In this document: piece after piece, positions 24,690 through 37,895 of the stretch | Layout: each line of letters starts with the position of its first letter | How positions within the stretch are numbered: the stretch's first letter is position 1 | From: Lophius americanus | Lineage: Eukaryota > Chordata > Actinopteri > Lophiiformes > Lophiidae | Direction: 5' to 3' | Assembly (NCBI GenBank): GCA_037951165.1 | Contig: JBBDHG010000043.1 | Span: forward strand, 62,001-126,000 | DNA: 64,000 nucleotides | Position numbers and translations under genes: made by a program | The notes under the pieces: generated by a model | The model's database searches: none | The model's input: only the letters and a program-made list of their open reading frames with translations | Told to the model about the DNA's origin: nothing

Positions 24690-27600
24690 CAATCATGGTG
24701 GCCTGAAAGAGTACTTCAAAGATCCTCCCGATTACTGTGTGACCAGTTCCATGTTCCATCAGTGACACGCTCGCATCGGAAAATCAGCTTTAAACATTGC
24801 TTGCCATGTTGTTTCCTTGCAGGTAGATTAGTAAACAAAGTTTCACCTTAAATTTTTTCTTAAACTGCCTTGACAAAGCGATTTTGAAACTGTACAAAAC
24901 TCATGATCTGTTGGAGGTTGACGTCCAGCCAGCTAAAATCCGGAAAACACACGTGGACACATTTGAACTCAATATCACAACAAGTAGTTGAGTTTGGACA
25001 GAATGTAGGCGTCTTCCCCTGCAGCCGCAGTCACAGATCAAAGGATCAAGCGCCACCAAAGCCATCAGGCACGAGGGTTTATGTTAGGATCTGCCTTCCT
25101 TTTGGGTCGTCATGGAAAAAATGTACCAAAAGAAGTTTTCAATTCCAGTAAAGAAGCCTGAAAATCTCGGATGCGTGAGGACAATGTCTACATTCAAATG
25201 GGAAACCCACTTTGAAAACACGTTCAAAAAGTTAATTGGCTGATTTTACGTAATCCAGATAATCCAACAATTTCCACCAAACTGAGTTTTGTTAGATATA
25301 GTCAAATAATATTGCTTCGATGAAAAATAAGGAACCTTTCTACAACCAACATAACTGGATTACTCGCATCGGTTAACTGTCGTATTGGTTTCCGGTCAAC
25401 CACGAAACGTTTATGCTCCAGAGTTTGGTTTTATTAGACTATTAACAAAGATCAAGGGTAATATTTCTCCTGATTCTGTGTTGGATATTTTCAACCAACT
25501 GAATTCAAACCCAGTACCACAGGTTTTACATATCTTTTTGAAACTTTTGATCAGTTTTAAAGTAATTCAATGAAAACTTTATTTCTGATATAAAACTTGA
25601 TAGGGGTCAAATATGACCAAAAACAGGAAGGTTGAACATGGAAAACAATTGCCCAGCAAATATCAACATAGATTTGACTACAATACGATTTATTTGGATT
25701 TGCTTCACTGTTTATTCTGTTCTATATGAAATATTCTTATATCGACTTAAAGCACTTAATGTTTTGATTGTTTGACTCAAGACTGTGAAGTGGAGTCAAA
25801 TCTATCATTTTTTGTTGGTATAACACATTTTCATTTACTGTTAAACCTGCTAAAAAGGGCTAAGTTTAAAAAGCTAACCATATCTGGTACTTTAATTGGC
25901 TTAAATTCAATTTATTATATTAAACACTTTTTTGAATGTATGAAGTATATTGTGTGTAATTAAATGGCATGATATTTCCTCAGATAAGACTAACACATTG
26001 AATTGTTAACACTTGCTAAGCTTATTCCTTATTATTTTCACTTCTTTTCCTAAGTGCAGAATCTCGACAGTGCTAATTGTTCTGTCTGAGTTTCTAGACC
26101 GTTCCCACTCTCGTCCGAAATTAATCAGGATTTGAAAGAAAAAATGAATGTCAGTGAAATGGTGAGAGGTAATGTCGCAACCCAGCCAAGTCCCAGTCTC
26201 TCCAGAGCCTAGTGGAGTGACACATCCAGAGTTAATTTCACCAGCATCTGGATGACAAGTCACACCATCACCATGCAACATTTGTCACATTTACAAGTTG
26301 TCATGCATCTTGTGTCTATGATGATAATGCACGATGGGTCATATCATCACGTGAACCCCGCAACGAACACATCACGGAAGGCAACAAAGAGGCAGAGCAC
26401 TTAACGCCCTAAAACATACAAAAGCAATGTGATGCTTTTTGTGTAAATTGTTTAACTTTTTTCTGACATCCCCCAAGAGCAGTGGGATTTTTCTTCAAAA
26501 GATCAGTGAGCTTAAGCTGAACTGCCTTTTCCCTGCTCTACTCCACTGCTGAATTCATGCAGCCTACAACCCTCAGTCCCTATCCATGTCCCCATGTCAT
26601 TTTTTTTTCTCCCCTGCGACTCCATGGCAGAGTCAACGGGAGCCCCATTTGCCATGACATATGGTGAACAAGGCAGGCACTGCAAGCGAATGGCCCTGTC
26701 TGGAGCTGTGACTTAGTGTCGTCCCTCAGTGCCTCTGGCAGCACAGGGACAGAGGGATGAAGGGGATGGAGGAAGAGGGAGAGAAGAGGCACAGAGACAG
26801 AGGAAGGTTGTGAGTTGGGGCAGAAGGGGGATTTGTGTTGGAGTTTTTTGCCCTGGAGACACACTGGCAGCCCTAAGATTAGAGGGGTAATCAATCTCAG
26901 CGTGGAGCCGGCCAATCCCACCGCCCCATGGCCTGGCAACATGGCCTCCTCAGGTGGGGGCAGGGCTACAGGGGGGGAAAGGAACACTAACAGGAAGAAG
27001 ACAGAGGAGAGAGGGAGAGAATATGCGTTATTGAGAATCATTTGTCCTTTAACAAGCCTTGGTGCTGGACAGGTGATGAAGCATAGCACCACAAACACAT
27101 ATGATTACTGTCATTGTTGTTTACTGGCTTAGCTGCCTCTGTCACCTCACCAGGGAAACCTTTTTTTGGGTACTCCTTACACACTCGTACACATGCGACA
27201 CACTCGAAATGTGTACCCAAACAATTTCGGTCAAGGCTACGGCAGATCCGGTCAGCATCTGTATCAGTCCAATACTAGCATGAAAGTAAATCAACGCTAA
27301 GAAAACTTAGAAATCAAAAATGTTTCCAAAAACCAAGCACCTAATTATCTCAGTACTTTGCCCAAAAGACAGCAATGAAAATGGAAACATGTCAGGAGGT
27401 TACAGCAGTAGTCGTAGCAACTGCCTGCTGTCACTATGCCAGTTTTTGCTAATGTATTTCATGTGAATGGAAAAAAAAACAGAATGTCAAATGTGCAATG
27501 TGAACGTTTTAACGGGTGCCATCAGTGTTGGCTCTTCTTAAAACCAAAGACTCGATGACGTAGTGCAAGGAATTATTACGTTCAACCAAAAAGACTTATA

Positions 27601-28249
27601 ACAAACTATCTTTTTTGTTTGTTTGTTTGATGCCTAGAAGACACATGAACAAACTCCCTCCTGATGATGAAAATTGGACAAGACATTGACATACTGTTGG
27701 GGGGGGACAACCTATGACATCTATCAAAGGGGAATGTGAGTAAGCTCACCTACAAATATTCAAATTTGCCTCAAATGTAATGAAAAGTAAATTTACAATG
27801 TCCCTGATGATGCACCCCCTAAAATGAAATGTCATTGAATTCTGCCCAGCAGTTGCAGCAAATTCACATGTTTTGAATCATCACAGTTATTAAGGTCAGA
27901 CACGCCGATCCAACCAACCAATCAGTTACCAATAACTTAAAAATACATGGTATAAAATGTACAAGAAACACTGGAGTGAAAATCAATGTCCACAGAGCAG
28001 AGCTCCAGCTAATGAGTCACAGAAGAATCTTTCAAAGATTGAATTACAAACAGTCATCTTCACTAATTACCATCAATGTCTCCTAATCCAGTGAATGCAT
28101 GAGCATCAACTCTTGTCCTCAATATGTAACAGAAAAATGAACTAGAGAAAGAGATGTAATAAAATGCAATAAGGAAAAGATTGCTGAAGGTGTGAAAAGA
28201 GAAGAAAAATTAAAATAAAGGATGGAAACATCCTCACAAGGCCTTTTAC
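24690..28249. other. unique noncoding DNA, candidate regulatory block at 26.62-26.96 kb
   Basis: No gene recognised. 25160-25960 is AT-rich with short open frames. 26620-26960 is a GC-balanced, non-repetitive block with five TGGCA/TGCCA motifs and GGGGTAATCAATCTCAG. 26750-26830 and 26990-27020 are purine-rich. 27300-28249 is unique sequence without a recognised element. Confidence 0.45.
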
Positions 28250-30931
28250 AGATAAATGAAATAATTAGACACAACTCCCCAGCGGCTTTTCCCATTTTAT
28301 TTTATTTCTAGGGAAATAATTAAAGATTTTTTTTCTTCTGCAAAGCCTCTGTTTTTTCATCTTTAATCTTTAATCAGTGTGGAAGATTTCCCTTTGGGCA
28401 GTAAGGTGCTTTATGTTCAAATGTAATATTCTGCTCACAGTTGCTTTATATCACGGGGATGCCAGCATCATGTATCAACCAGTGTAAATAATGTAACGCT
28501 GCAAACCTGTTTATCAAAATAATGTATTCACGTATGTAACAAAACAGAGAGCGCCGAGATAGGAAAGCTTGTTTTAATTGGGCCAATAGCTCCGTACTGT
28601 GGTACTCACTTAATTACAAGCAAACATGACTACCTATCGATACACCACAAAACCGAAGTGAGAAAGAGGGTTAAGAATAATCTTGACGCCCCGCGGGTCA
28701 ACGCACGCCGCAATACACAACCCAGATTTATCAAAAAACAAGGCAGAAAAGAAACGGAACATGAGTTGTTTGAAATCAATATGAGCCAAAGCAAGAATCC
28801 AAGCTGGAATAAGAAAAATAAGGTTAAATTGGACCTTTTGTTGAGTTTGTTCAAATATAGTGAAGCTGGAAATCAACCTCAAGAGAGAATAGCAGGAGCA
28901 CACTGAAGTCTTAAGAAGAGATCGAGGGTCTACATCTACACAAGGTTCATTCATGTCCTCATGACCCTACACATTGGACAAAGCAATGGATTTGAGGCAC
29001 GCTCTCATGTCCCTCTCATGAGCCGCATAAAGCCATTTTAAAGTGGGGACAGCCATGAGTGGTAAGCCGAGGGATTGAGTTTGTTGTACGCCTCCAGTTG
29101 TGGTGCTCAACATCTAAGGCTATCTGCATGGCTCATCTGTGATCTGTGCTTCCAGGCACTTGCATTAATTGAGCTCATAATTGAATAGTTGTCTTCATTA
29201 GTTCCAGTCCCCTGCTTGCGAGTCTCAGTTACGGATTAGTGGGGAAATGTTTGTGCGCTCTTGGAAAGCTTCAAGGAAACACTTTTTTTTCCTTGTGTGC
29301 AATTTGTTTTGTTATGACACTGGTAAGAAACAGCTGTCCTTCATGGTGGACCGGTTACAGCATGCATGTTCAAGGAGCAACACTGGCTTTTAAAGACACA
29401 AAATAGATGTAAAATGGCTATGAAGTAGTGGTTTCGAACAGAAACAATTATTATCCCTTATTCCTTTTCAAAGTTTAGGCTATGACACAAACGCTTTACC
29501 TGCACAAAAGGTGTTTTTCAGGAAATGCGTGCCGTGTTAATCTCATTGTCAAAATTCATAATCATAATCTCAAAAATCTGGAGGTAATAGTTACTAGTTA
29601 TGACGTATAGTAAGAAAGTTACTAAAGGCATGAAAAATGGTTCAAACGGTATGGGATAAGTTCTGGAAACAAACACCCCTTCCAATTTGATTGAAAAGGA
29701 AAACAGGAACACAAATAAACAGGCTGCACAGAGACAGGCCAGACATCAGCACTGCGCTTGGGGTCATGCAGCATGGTAGAGAAGATAAAGGGAAATTAAA
29801 GGAAAGGTCCATGACCCTCTCCGATAGCTATAAATGCCTTGCAATTTTCCACAAAAGACGAAAATCCTCTTCCACAAATGAAGGGCTGCGTCTGACCTCT
29901 TCCAGGAGCGCAGAAAGTTTAAGAGAGGTTGACAAAAAAAGACTCAAAGAGAGGTAAAATGGTAATTTGACTTACAAACAGACATTTCTAACCCCTTTAA
30001 GGTGCATTTTAATAAGTCCTCTGCAATTTGCATCTCCTGCGCCCAGCCAATTATTATGGCATGCGTCAGATTGCAGCAACATCTATAGAAAGTCTGACAT
30101 TGTCAAACGGGCAAACAAAAATGAAGCCTAAAAAGGTAGCATCAAAGTAGGAAGGCCCAGCTCTCACGCAAAGACTTAACAACAGTTGTTCCCCTCATTA
30201 GAGCATCATTTGGCAATAATTATCTTTAAGTGCTCTCAAACATCTTGGAGAGGTGAAACAAACTGTGCAGAGCTGAAAAATGATGACGGTTAACTAAAGA
30301 GAGCCACAAAAGTGGCCATCAGACAAACAGTGCATTGGTTGTCAGAGCAAATCACCTTTGCCATACAGTCTGTACTGAATGACATATTAAACAAATTTAA
30401 TGAAATGAAATTTAGGTGCCATCTAGGTAGAAGTGTGGCTGGGTGATAAAGCCACACTAGAAATATCTTCCAGGGTCTACCGCAGACACCTCACATATGT
30501 CTACCTTGGAGCATCGACACCTTTCCACACTTAACAAAACAGATTCACCCATTTCTAGATACCTAACATCTTCACAAATAGGAAGTGACTCTGCCTCCCA
30601 GGAACAAACAACGCCTAAAAGCATCAAAAAATGGATTTTATATGAATATTCAAGAAGGGAGCATCAAACTCAGTCTCTCATTTTCACCTTTTCTTTCCAT
30701 CATTGCAGGTTTTTCTCTAACTGCATAATTAATGTGCGATGAGCAAAGTGTGATTTTGTTTGTGTTGCAAAATAAAGAATGGTGGAAATTTATAGAAAGA
30801 AGACAACTCCATTCCATTGTATTCTTTATAACATTAGTGTAGTCAGAGAATGATCAAGTTGATATGTAATCCACAGTGTCTTAAAATACAAGATACAGTA
30901 TCATATACACTACATATAATATATAGATGAA
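28250..30931. other. unique DNA with two enhancer-like blocks
   Basis: No gene recognised. 29020-29270 (TTGCATTAATTGAGCTCATAA and flanks) and 30000-30380 (CCAGCCAATTATTATGGC and flanks) are non-repetitive, rich in homeodomain-type TAAT/ATTA cores, and look like typical vertebrate conserved noncoding elements. A small CpG-containing patch lies at 28685-28715 (CCCCGCGGGTCAACGCACGC). All of this is inference without an alignment. Confidence 0.4.
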
Positions 30932-30966
30932 GACAGACAAACAGACAGACAAGCAGGCAGACAGAT
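30932..30966. repeat. imperfect (ACAG)n / (GCAG)n tandem repeat
   Basis: Several GACA/CAGA units with interruptions (GACAGACAAACAGACAGACA then AGCAGGCAGACAG). Confidence 0.8.
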
Positions 30967-31609
30967 TGAGATAATTCCTGTATTTATTCATTAATACTTT
31001 GGTATGTTTTGTTAAATACGATATTTAACTTGCCTATATTCTTTATTTTCTAAAAGCACGATTTGATGCAAACAGCGTAACAATACAAATAAATCTTTCC
31101 AATTCAAAAACGTTTCATTTTACATTAATGGTGGAAAATAAAGTTAAGGGTCTGGTTGTCCATGAAATGGCTAACATAATCTCCATCCCTCGTTTTGTCA
31201 CGCTCAACACGTGTTGTATGACGTCGGCTCAGCATGGCGCGCAGACACACACATATGTACACACACTGTGTCCACCCACCAGAATGATCTCCTCTGTTTG
31301 GTAATGGGATCGGTGCACACAAAGGCACCACAGACGTGAAAAATCTCCAACCCTTTGCTCAGATTTGATCCCATGACGTCAATCGTTGAATCTGTCATTT
31401 CTCACACCTTTCAGGGTTTTTGCCCCAGTTTTCTATATGTTCTATACATTTGCTTTCGATTATACAATTGTTTATCCGTAGTTATCCAAGTAAAGGAACA
31501 GGAAATAAATGTTTTACCAAAATCACACAGATACCCTGAGGTACAGCTTTACGATATATGATGAGTTTTGAAGTGATAAAGCTGAACAAATTATGTATTT
31601 GTGATTCCT

Positions 31610-31613
<4 letters not shown>
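30967..31613. other. unique noncoding DNA with a CRE palindrome
   Basis: No gene recognised. A full CRE-type octamer TGACGTCA is present at 31374-31381 within CCCATGACGTCAATCG. No flanking similarity to the other two octamers in the window was seen. Confidence 0.5.
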
Positions 31614-31642
<29 letters not shown>

Positions 31643-31672
31643 CTGTGTGTGTCTGTGTGTGTGTGCGTGTCT
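31614..31672. repeat. imperfect (GT)n microsatellite
   Basis: About 59 bp of GT units interrupted by CTGT and CGTG variants. Confidence 0.95.
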
Positions 31673-31791
31673 GTAAAAGCCAAAGGAGGAAGTTAGTATG
31701 CTGAAGGTAAGTCAGTCAGTCGGCAGGTAAGTAGGCAGGAGACAGCAGAGTAATAATGCTGCCCGCAGCCCAATGGCAGATATCCCCACCC

Positions 31792-31845
31792 CTCTCTCTC
31801 TTTTGCTCTCTCTCACACACACACACACACACACCCACACACACT
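31792..31845. repeat. compound (CT)n-(CA)n microsatellite
   Basis: CT units (CCCTCTCTCTC, GCTCTCTCTC) run directly into (CA)n with one CCCA interruption. Confidence 0.93.
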
Positions 31846-33325
31846 CCCATTGTTCATTTTCCTAATGATCCGCAGAGCAGCAGGAGGCAGGGAGCCATGT
31901 TGACTGGGAGACCTCTACCTTAACCCTCGCTCAGAGAGACATTGCTAATGATACTGTGTCAGTCTGACTCTCTTGTCTTTTTGTTATTTGAAACACCAAC
32001 AAATAAACTTTACACTGGAAACAAATTTTAGTTCAAAGTCACAGAAAGTTCACTTTTAAGCATTTGGTTTGCTAAAACTCTTGGTCTGAAAATAAAACTA
32101 AACTCGGTAGATCTGCACTAAGTAAGGCCCCTTTAACCTTGGACAAAAAGACCTCTTGGTGTATCTAAACCACAAGACCCTCAGTCCCACTTTTTCACAG
32201 CTCACCTCGTTTCTGCTGACCGCAATTTCTCTGAAAATATTCCTGGGATGGATCTAAAAAAAAAAGAAAAGAACTTTCACCCAAACGTTTAGCCAAATAT
32301 CAGAATGGCCGCCGAGGCGAGGTGGCCCTGGGTGGCCATTAGGATGCAGCGAGCAGCGTTTCCATGCAGACACCATCTCCACATGGAAAAGGTCACCTCC
32401 CTCCCTTCGCAAGTAAATACCCAGACATATACAAATGTGGTTGCATGCTGAGATGGCTCACCTTAAAAAGGCATTAGTCTCTCTTCCACTGAACTTTACA
32501 TCCCTGTCTTCAATTATCTTAAACAATGGCATTTCAACCTCTTCCAAAGTAGGGGAATGTTCCCAAAAGCAAAGTCATCATCTTCAGCGACAAGAACATT
32601 GAGTTCAACTAAAACAATCAATTAAAATGGTTAAACTGGTATGTGGTATTGCAGTTTCCTTTCTGTTTTAATTTAGAAATGGCATTTTTTCCCACAGCAA
32701 TAAGTTGTTGACTTCCCTTTAATACCATTTTGAAATATTAAATACCTATTGAACTGTTGAAACTAAGTCCATAAACTCTACTGAGCCTTCTGTTGTTTTC
32801 ATTATAAAAAGCTCAGGGATTGGGAGTGACGCTGATTGAACAACAGTTCATCTTGTTCGACTTGAGACGTGACTCAGTGCTGTTCTGTGTGCTTTCCCCC
32901 GCTTTCAGCCCTGCGAGCTTCAGGTTCACTATTTAGGCCCTTAGCACCCAACCTGCCTAGGAGGCCCTGCAATCCTCCCTGCTGTCAAGTCACATCTAGC
33001 CAGGAGACTAACCAATTCTGTCAGTGCCCTGCATCCCCTACCAACACACCTGAGCAGGGGCACACCTTCTACTGCAGCCCAAGGCATGCTGGGCCTGGAG
33101 TCAGCACTGACTGTCATGCAGGGGTTCAGAAAGGTTGAGATCCCGCCACAGGAAGCTTTGTTTCACAAATGATGGGTTTGGTAAAGTGAACAGAATATTT
33201 TCAACAAGGCTTTGGCTTCTTTTTCAGTTTCTGATCAGAGAACGTGTACTTTCACCCAAGATAAAAGTACATTTTGTTTGATAGAAAGTAGGCGAACACA
33301 ACTAAACGTAGCATGAATAAAACTC
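31846..33325. other. unique noncoding DNA
   Basis: No gene recognised. 31850-31960 and 32320-32420 are GC-balanced, non-repetitive pieces. The frame at 32869-33138 has no domain or splice support. Confidence 0.5.
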
Positions 33326-33655
33326 TAATAATAATAATAATAATAATAATACATCTAATTTATAACACACTATACATTTGGATCAAATCTCAAAGTGCTA
33401 CAAAGTAAAAGCAGATGGAAGCATCAATAAAAAATAAAGTAATAACTATATAAAAACCTGACCAAAAATCAGCAATGTTAATTAAAGTTATAGGTTCTAC
33501 TAAAAAGGAAGGTTTTAAGTCCTTTTTTAAATGTGTCAGTCGTCTGTGGAGCCCTCAGATGGTCAGGGAGGGCATTCCACAGACGAGGGGAAGCAGAACA
33601 GAAAGCCCTGCTTCCCCTATTTTTGCCGGATCATGGTAAATGTCAGACCAACTTT
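33326..33655. repeat. teleost interspersed repeat with (AAT)n head
   Basis: An (AAT)8 run at 33326-33350 leads into CAAAGTGCTACAAAGTAAAA, then AAAAAGGAAGGTTTTAAGTC and CTGTGGAGCCCTCAGATGG, GGGAGGGCATTCCACAGACG. This is a repeat I know from many fish genomes (SINE- or LINE-tail-like, exact family not certain). The open frame running out of its right side at 33531 begins inside the repeat and is not a gene. Confidence 0.65.
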
Positions 33656-36600
33656 CTGTAGGTGGTTTTCCAACATTCAATATAATCAAAGAAAAAATCT
33701 TCAACAAAACTTCATCAAAGTAGGGCTTTTGTTTTCATTGTTTGATTTGATTTTATTGAGTTATTGTTGTATTGTGCTTTTAAATTACACTACCATTAGT
33801 TCCCTTTTCAGTTTTACCTCTATCAGTTCTGCCTATCTGATTGATTTCCCCAGCCTTGTTCATCTGTTTTCAATACTTTTAACACTATTTCTTTGACTCT
33901 AAATTCTCATTCCTCTGTTCTTTTGTTTTCATCCATTCTCTTACCTCTTTTTCCCTCCCTGTTGCTGGTCTCTTTTGTTGTCTCTATCTCCCATTGTTTT
34001 CCCGTCTCAGGGGAACGCCATCTTACCCTTGGCATCAGATCCCAGTGGATGCAAGGAAGCCACTGCTGTGGTTGTGTCTCTACAGTTAGCTTCACGCGTT
34101 GTGCCGAGTCTTGTTCCCGTGGCACTCTTTCCCAAAGGGAATTCCCACCAGAGACAATGGGCAGCTTACCAGGGTAAACAACAGCCTCTTCCATGCCAGC
34201 TTGCCACAAAGACACAGACAGAGAAAAGGGAAGAAGAAGCGCAAATATAATACAATACTGCCTGGTAGCAGAAATCCCAGGCCCGATAGAGAAATCCAAG
34301 TCAAACACATCCCTCTCAGTGCCTCAGACATTAAGAATCGATGGCAACACAATAACATTCACAATGTGTAATTGTGGCTCCAGCTGCCTCTTTGATTTAG
34401 TAAAACAATTGCTTTAGTTTACAGGGAAAACCTATGAGAACTAATTTTCATGTCACCAATAAGAAGGTAAAAAAAAAAAGTGTTATGATGAAAATGCAAT
34501 GAATTATGGCGCAGTTCGAACCCAAGTGTGGTGAAAAAAGTGAGCCTGTCTGATATCACAACTATGTAAATGCGTTCGTAAGAGAGACTGATATAAAAGG
34601 ATGGTTCGGTTTGAAATTCATATCCACTTACTGCCAGAGAAGGCCTGTATACCTCTCCAAGTAATGGCTGTTTACAATATAAAAGAAGAGGAAAAATAGC
34701 CACTTTTCTCTGCTCAGACATGAAACCCTCTTATAGAATTAGGCTGATAAAAGGGTCTTGTGACGTTGGTCATTTTTCCAACCTTCCTGTGAACATTATT
34801 AATGGGATCCTGGTGGCATGTCATTTTTCTACATCGCCCACGCGTACACCTAACAACAACAGCACAGGGCTGGGCCTGCTAGGCACTTTGTCAGAACAAC
34901 AGTGGAGTTACCGTGAAGCCTTGACAAGTTCCTCCGAAGCAGGGACAACCGGGTGAAGAGCCCCAAAACACACTTTGCTGTGTGCATAAGAGCCGAGGGT
35001 TCATTTTTGTTGGTTCCTGGCTGCCTTCAGAGCGGTCAGATAGGAAAAATGAAGCAGGGTTGAAACAAACAGCAGCATCGGGAGAGACGTGTGGCCTTCG
35101 CTTAAACAGAGTCATAAATCAGCGGCTTGACATGGAGTGAGGGAGGGAGTGTGAGAGGGACGCAGTAAAGATAGAGGGAAAGAAAGAGATGGAGCAAAAC
35201 CAAAAGTCAGACAACAAACGCATAACATTAAAGATGTTTAGCCCCACCAAACTACAGGATCAACTCTTCCTATGACTTGTATTCTGTCTTCTGTGCCATA
35301 TAATTCTATTTTTCAATTCTACTGTTGTCATATTCGAGTGCAGGCCCTTATTCCTGTGACCGTGTTCCCCACATAACCTTTACCTTTATCTATTCAAACA
35401 CAGACCGCCAGCATTCTCTTTGAGATTCTCAAGGAAACTTTTTTAGAGAACGTGTGGAGAACAAAAACTAATCACCAGACACAGCTTGTACATGAGTGAA
35501 ATGGCCGTTTCACATTAAAAACCCAGGTCAGACAAGGTATGTGTGCCTAAATGTGAATGTAAACATAATATAAAATCTATCCCAGAACAGACGAGGATAA
35601 CCAAGCCTCTTTTGGGTTACAAACGGGAAGAAGGTGAGCATACATGTGGATTACATGCAGTATCATGTCGCAGTGATGCTTTTAATGAGGTCCGGTGTGA
35701 TTAGACCTGCATTGTTGACACTGACCACACCACACACAACCCCAATGTAAGGTTCGCATACTGCTATAAAGGAATGATGGGTCTGTCCAAAGCACCAGGT
35801 AGGAGATATCAAATGGTCCATCCTATATTTTCCAGCTGCGACCTACCCTGTGTCACTCATTTTGTCCTGACGTGTGAGGGATTACAGTGTGAGCTTGTGC
35901 TGAGGTGGCAAAATAGAAAGGGATGAAAGGAGGAGAGGAAGCTTTATACAAGGCTGAATGTGTTTGTGTTTTACATACAGGTCAAGGCTCCAGGAACCCT
36001 GAAGCAGTTTGATTGGAAAAGAAGTGAAAGGAAAGATGGAGTGCAGGTTTCATAGAGGTAACATAGTGGATCTGATTAAGGTAAAGCTGGATAAATGAAA
36101 TAGGATAGTCACAGGTATTCCAACCGTATGCTTTGGAAGTGAGCCTAATAGTTTGTTTTCAACAAACGCGTAACAGGAAAAAGGAGATTTGGTGTATTTG
36201 TGTGATACAACATAGCATCCAATTGCCTCCTGGATTTCACCAGTTTAGGTGAAAAGTGTGTGCAAATGATTTCATTCACCTGACACAAAATAACAGCGGT
36301 TGCCTGACACGTTCAGAGAGAATCAAATTAAGCACCCAGAAAATGTTGGAGAAAAAACATTTGGAGGATATAGAATGGATTTATGGCTTTAAATCTGATG
36401 ATACTAATACGGTATAAATCCTTGCCTTTCATTATAGCATAATATCAAATGCATTGGAATGAAGCGATGGATCCTATTTGACATTCTGTTACCGGAGCAG
36501 TTTCTCACAGCTTCACGTTTAAGCCCTTTAAAGCTAATACATAAATGTAACATTACATACAGCTGCTGCGCTCAAGAGCAGTTTTTTTTTTCTGACTGAA

Positions 36601-37354
36601 TCAGCAAACACGAGATGATTCTCCCAAATGGTTTAATTACTCAAACAGATTGAGGAGCGTAATGATTTTTTTTGCCTCTCCAATGGATACAGTGCTGCTA
36701 ATCGGCTCAGCTATTATTCTGACAATGGGAATGAATCATAAGATGCTTGTTTCATTTTTACAATATGTTAATGCTGCACACTGTAGTCGATTGAGCACAT
36801 AGAACAATTTAGAGGCAAGGACTGTAGTGAATTTGTTCGCACAATTTGGCATCAAGCTCAAAGAATGCTTTGCAAATTTTTTCCTTTTTATCATTTCAAT
36901 AACTTCCCGTTTTTGTAGGGAGCTGGAGGGAATACGTTTTGTCCCATACCCAGACTGATATACGTAGTCTGAATGGAGAGTCTGCAAACTCTCAATGAAG
37001 ACTAAAAGAAACAAGACTCAAATAAGAAGTCTCCCAAAGGCATCACAAAGAGGGTTTCCATTGGTATCTAAACAATGTGAGAGTCTCACTGTTTTCCAGT
37101 GCAGGTTAGCACAATGGTAAAAGGACTGGGCCGTCACTGAACCGCGTGTACTGCAGGTAGTGGATGGTAGATGGGGTCCATTTTGCCAAGTGTCATTTGG
37201 TGTGGGGGGGGGATCATGCAGATGCATTGTGCCCTATGGCGTGGCTGTGGCGGCAGCACATAGAGGAGCCATTGTGCTGCGATTATGTAGGACGAGCACG
37301 CCGCCTGCTAATCCGCCTGTGGGAGGGTGCATGCCTGTGAATTATTGCACTTTG
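33656..37354. other. unique noncoding DNA
   Basis: No gene recognised. 33890-33990 is pyrimidine-rich. Several overlapping short frames on both strands at 33893-34417 lack domains. 35100-35210 is purine-rich. A TAGCACAATGG motif at about 37109 resembles a tRNA A-box but has no B-box partner. 36580-36740 is AT-rich with T runs. Confidence 0.5.
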
Positions 37355-37481
37355 GGAGAGAAAAAGGAAGAGAAGGAGGAGAAGGAGCATGAGAAGAGGA
37401 GCACAGGAAGAGGAACGGGAAGAAGAAGCAGAAGAAGAGGTGGAGGTGGAGGAGGAGGAAACAGGGAGAGAGAGAGAGAAG
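37355..37481. repeat. purine-rich (GA/GAA/GGA) tract
   Basis: Almost uninterrupted A/G on the plus strand, with GAAGAA, GGAGGA and a terminal (GA)n. It can form triplex DNA. The Glu/Arg/Gly-rich open frame over it reflects the repeat. Confidence 0.9.
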
Positions 37482-37641
37482 CCCCCTTGGCTGTGATTAT
37501 GAAATTGTCTGTCACAGATTAGGGCTACAGGGATGCAGGCAGAAATGAGCCAGAGCCTCCCACAGACACTATGGCTAGTCGGGTTGCTTCATTGAGCTTA
37601 CCTGAGGTTATACACGCCTCACATCCATCGATGGATGTACA

Positions 37642-37666
37642 GCACACACACACACACACACACACA
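37642..37666. repeat. (CA)n microsatellite
   Basis: About 12 CA units, followed by CAAACACAAA. Confidence 0.95.
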
Positions 37667-37679
37667 AACACAAATTCTG

Positions 37680-37895
37680 TGAGGGTAAAAGAGGGAGGAG
37701 GGCAAGGAAAGAGAAAATGAGAGTGAGGGAGTGATTGAGGATGAGAGGCGAAAGCGTGAAAACAAACATGTTCCAAATAGGCTCGCAATTGAAAGAGAAG
37801 GGAAGAAAGAGGAAGAGAGGGGAAGAGAACTGTGCCCAAGGAAAAACACATGAAAATAAAAAGGGAAAAGGGAGAGAGTGAGCAAGGGAAGGCTG
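37680..37895. repeat. purine-rich low-complexity stretch
   Basis: A long A/G-biased stretch on the plus strand with GAGGGAG, GGAAAGAGAAAATGAG and similar words. Three overlapping minus-strand frames of Leu/Phe/Ser/Pro composition are its shadow. Confidence 0.8.

Noticed and set aside
26580..27098. 172-codon minus-strand open frame
   Set aside because: Pro/Leu/Ser-rich shadow of purine-rich DNA on the plus strand; no motif.
31374..31381. Third CRE octamer TGACGTCA
   Set aside because: Flanks do not resemble the other two; a single 8-mer is expected about once per 65 kb by chance.
34500..34530. tRNA B-box-like GTTCGAACCC
   Set aside because: No A-box upstream and no foldable tRNA.
37105..37180. 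tRNA-like A-box TAGCACAATGG
   Set aside because: No B-box at the right distance and no cloverleaf.
37340..37365. miR-25/92-like TATTGCACTT
   Set aside because: Only the seed region matches; no precursor hairpin was found around it.
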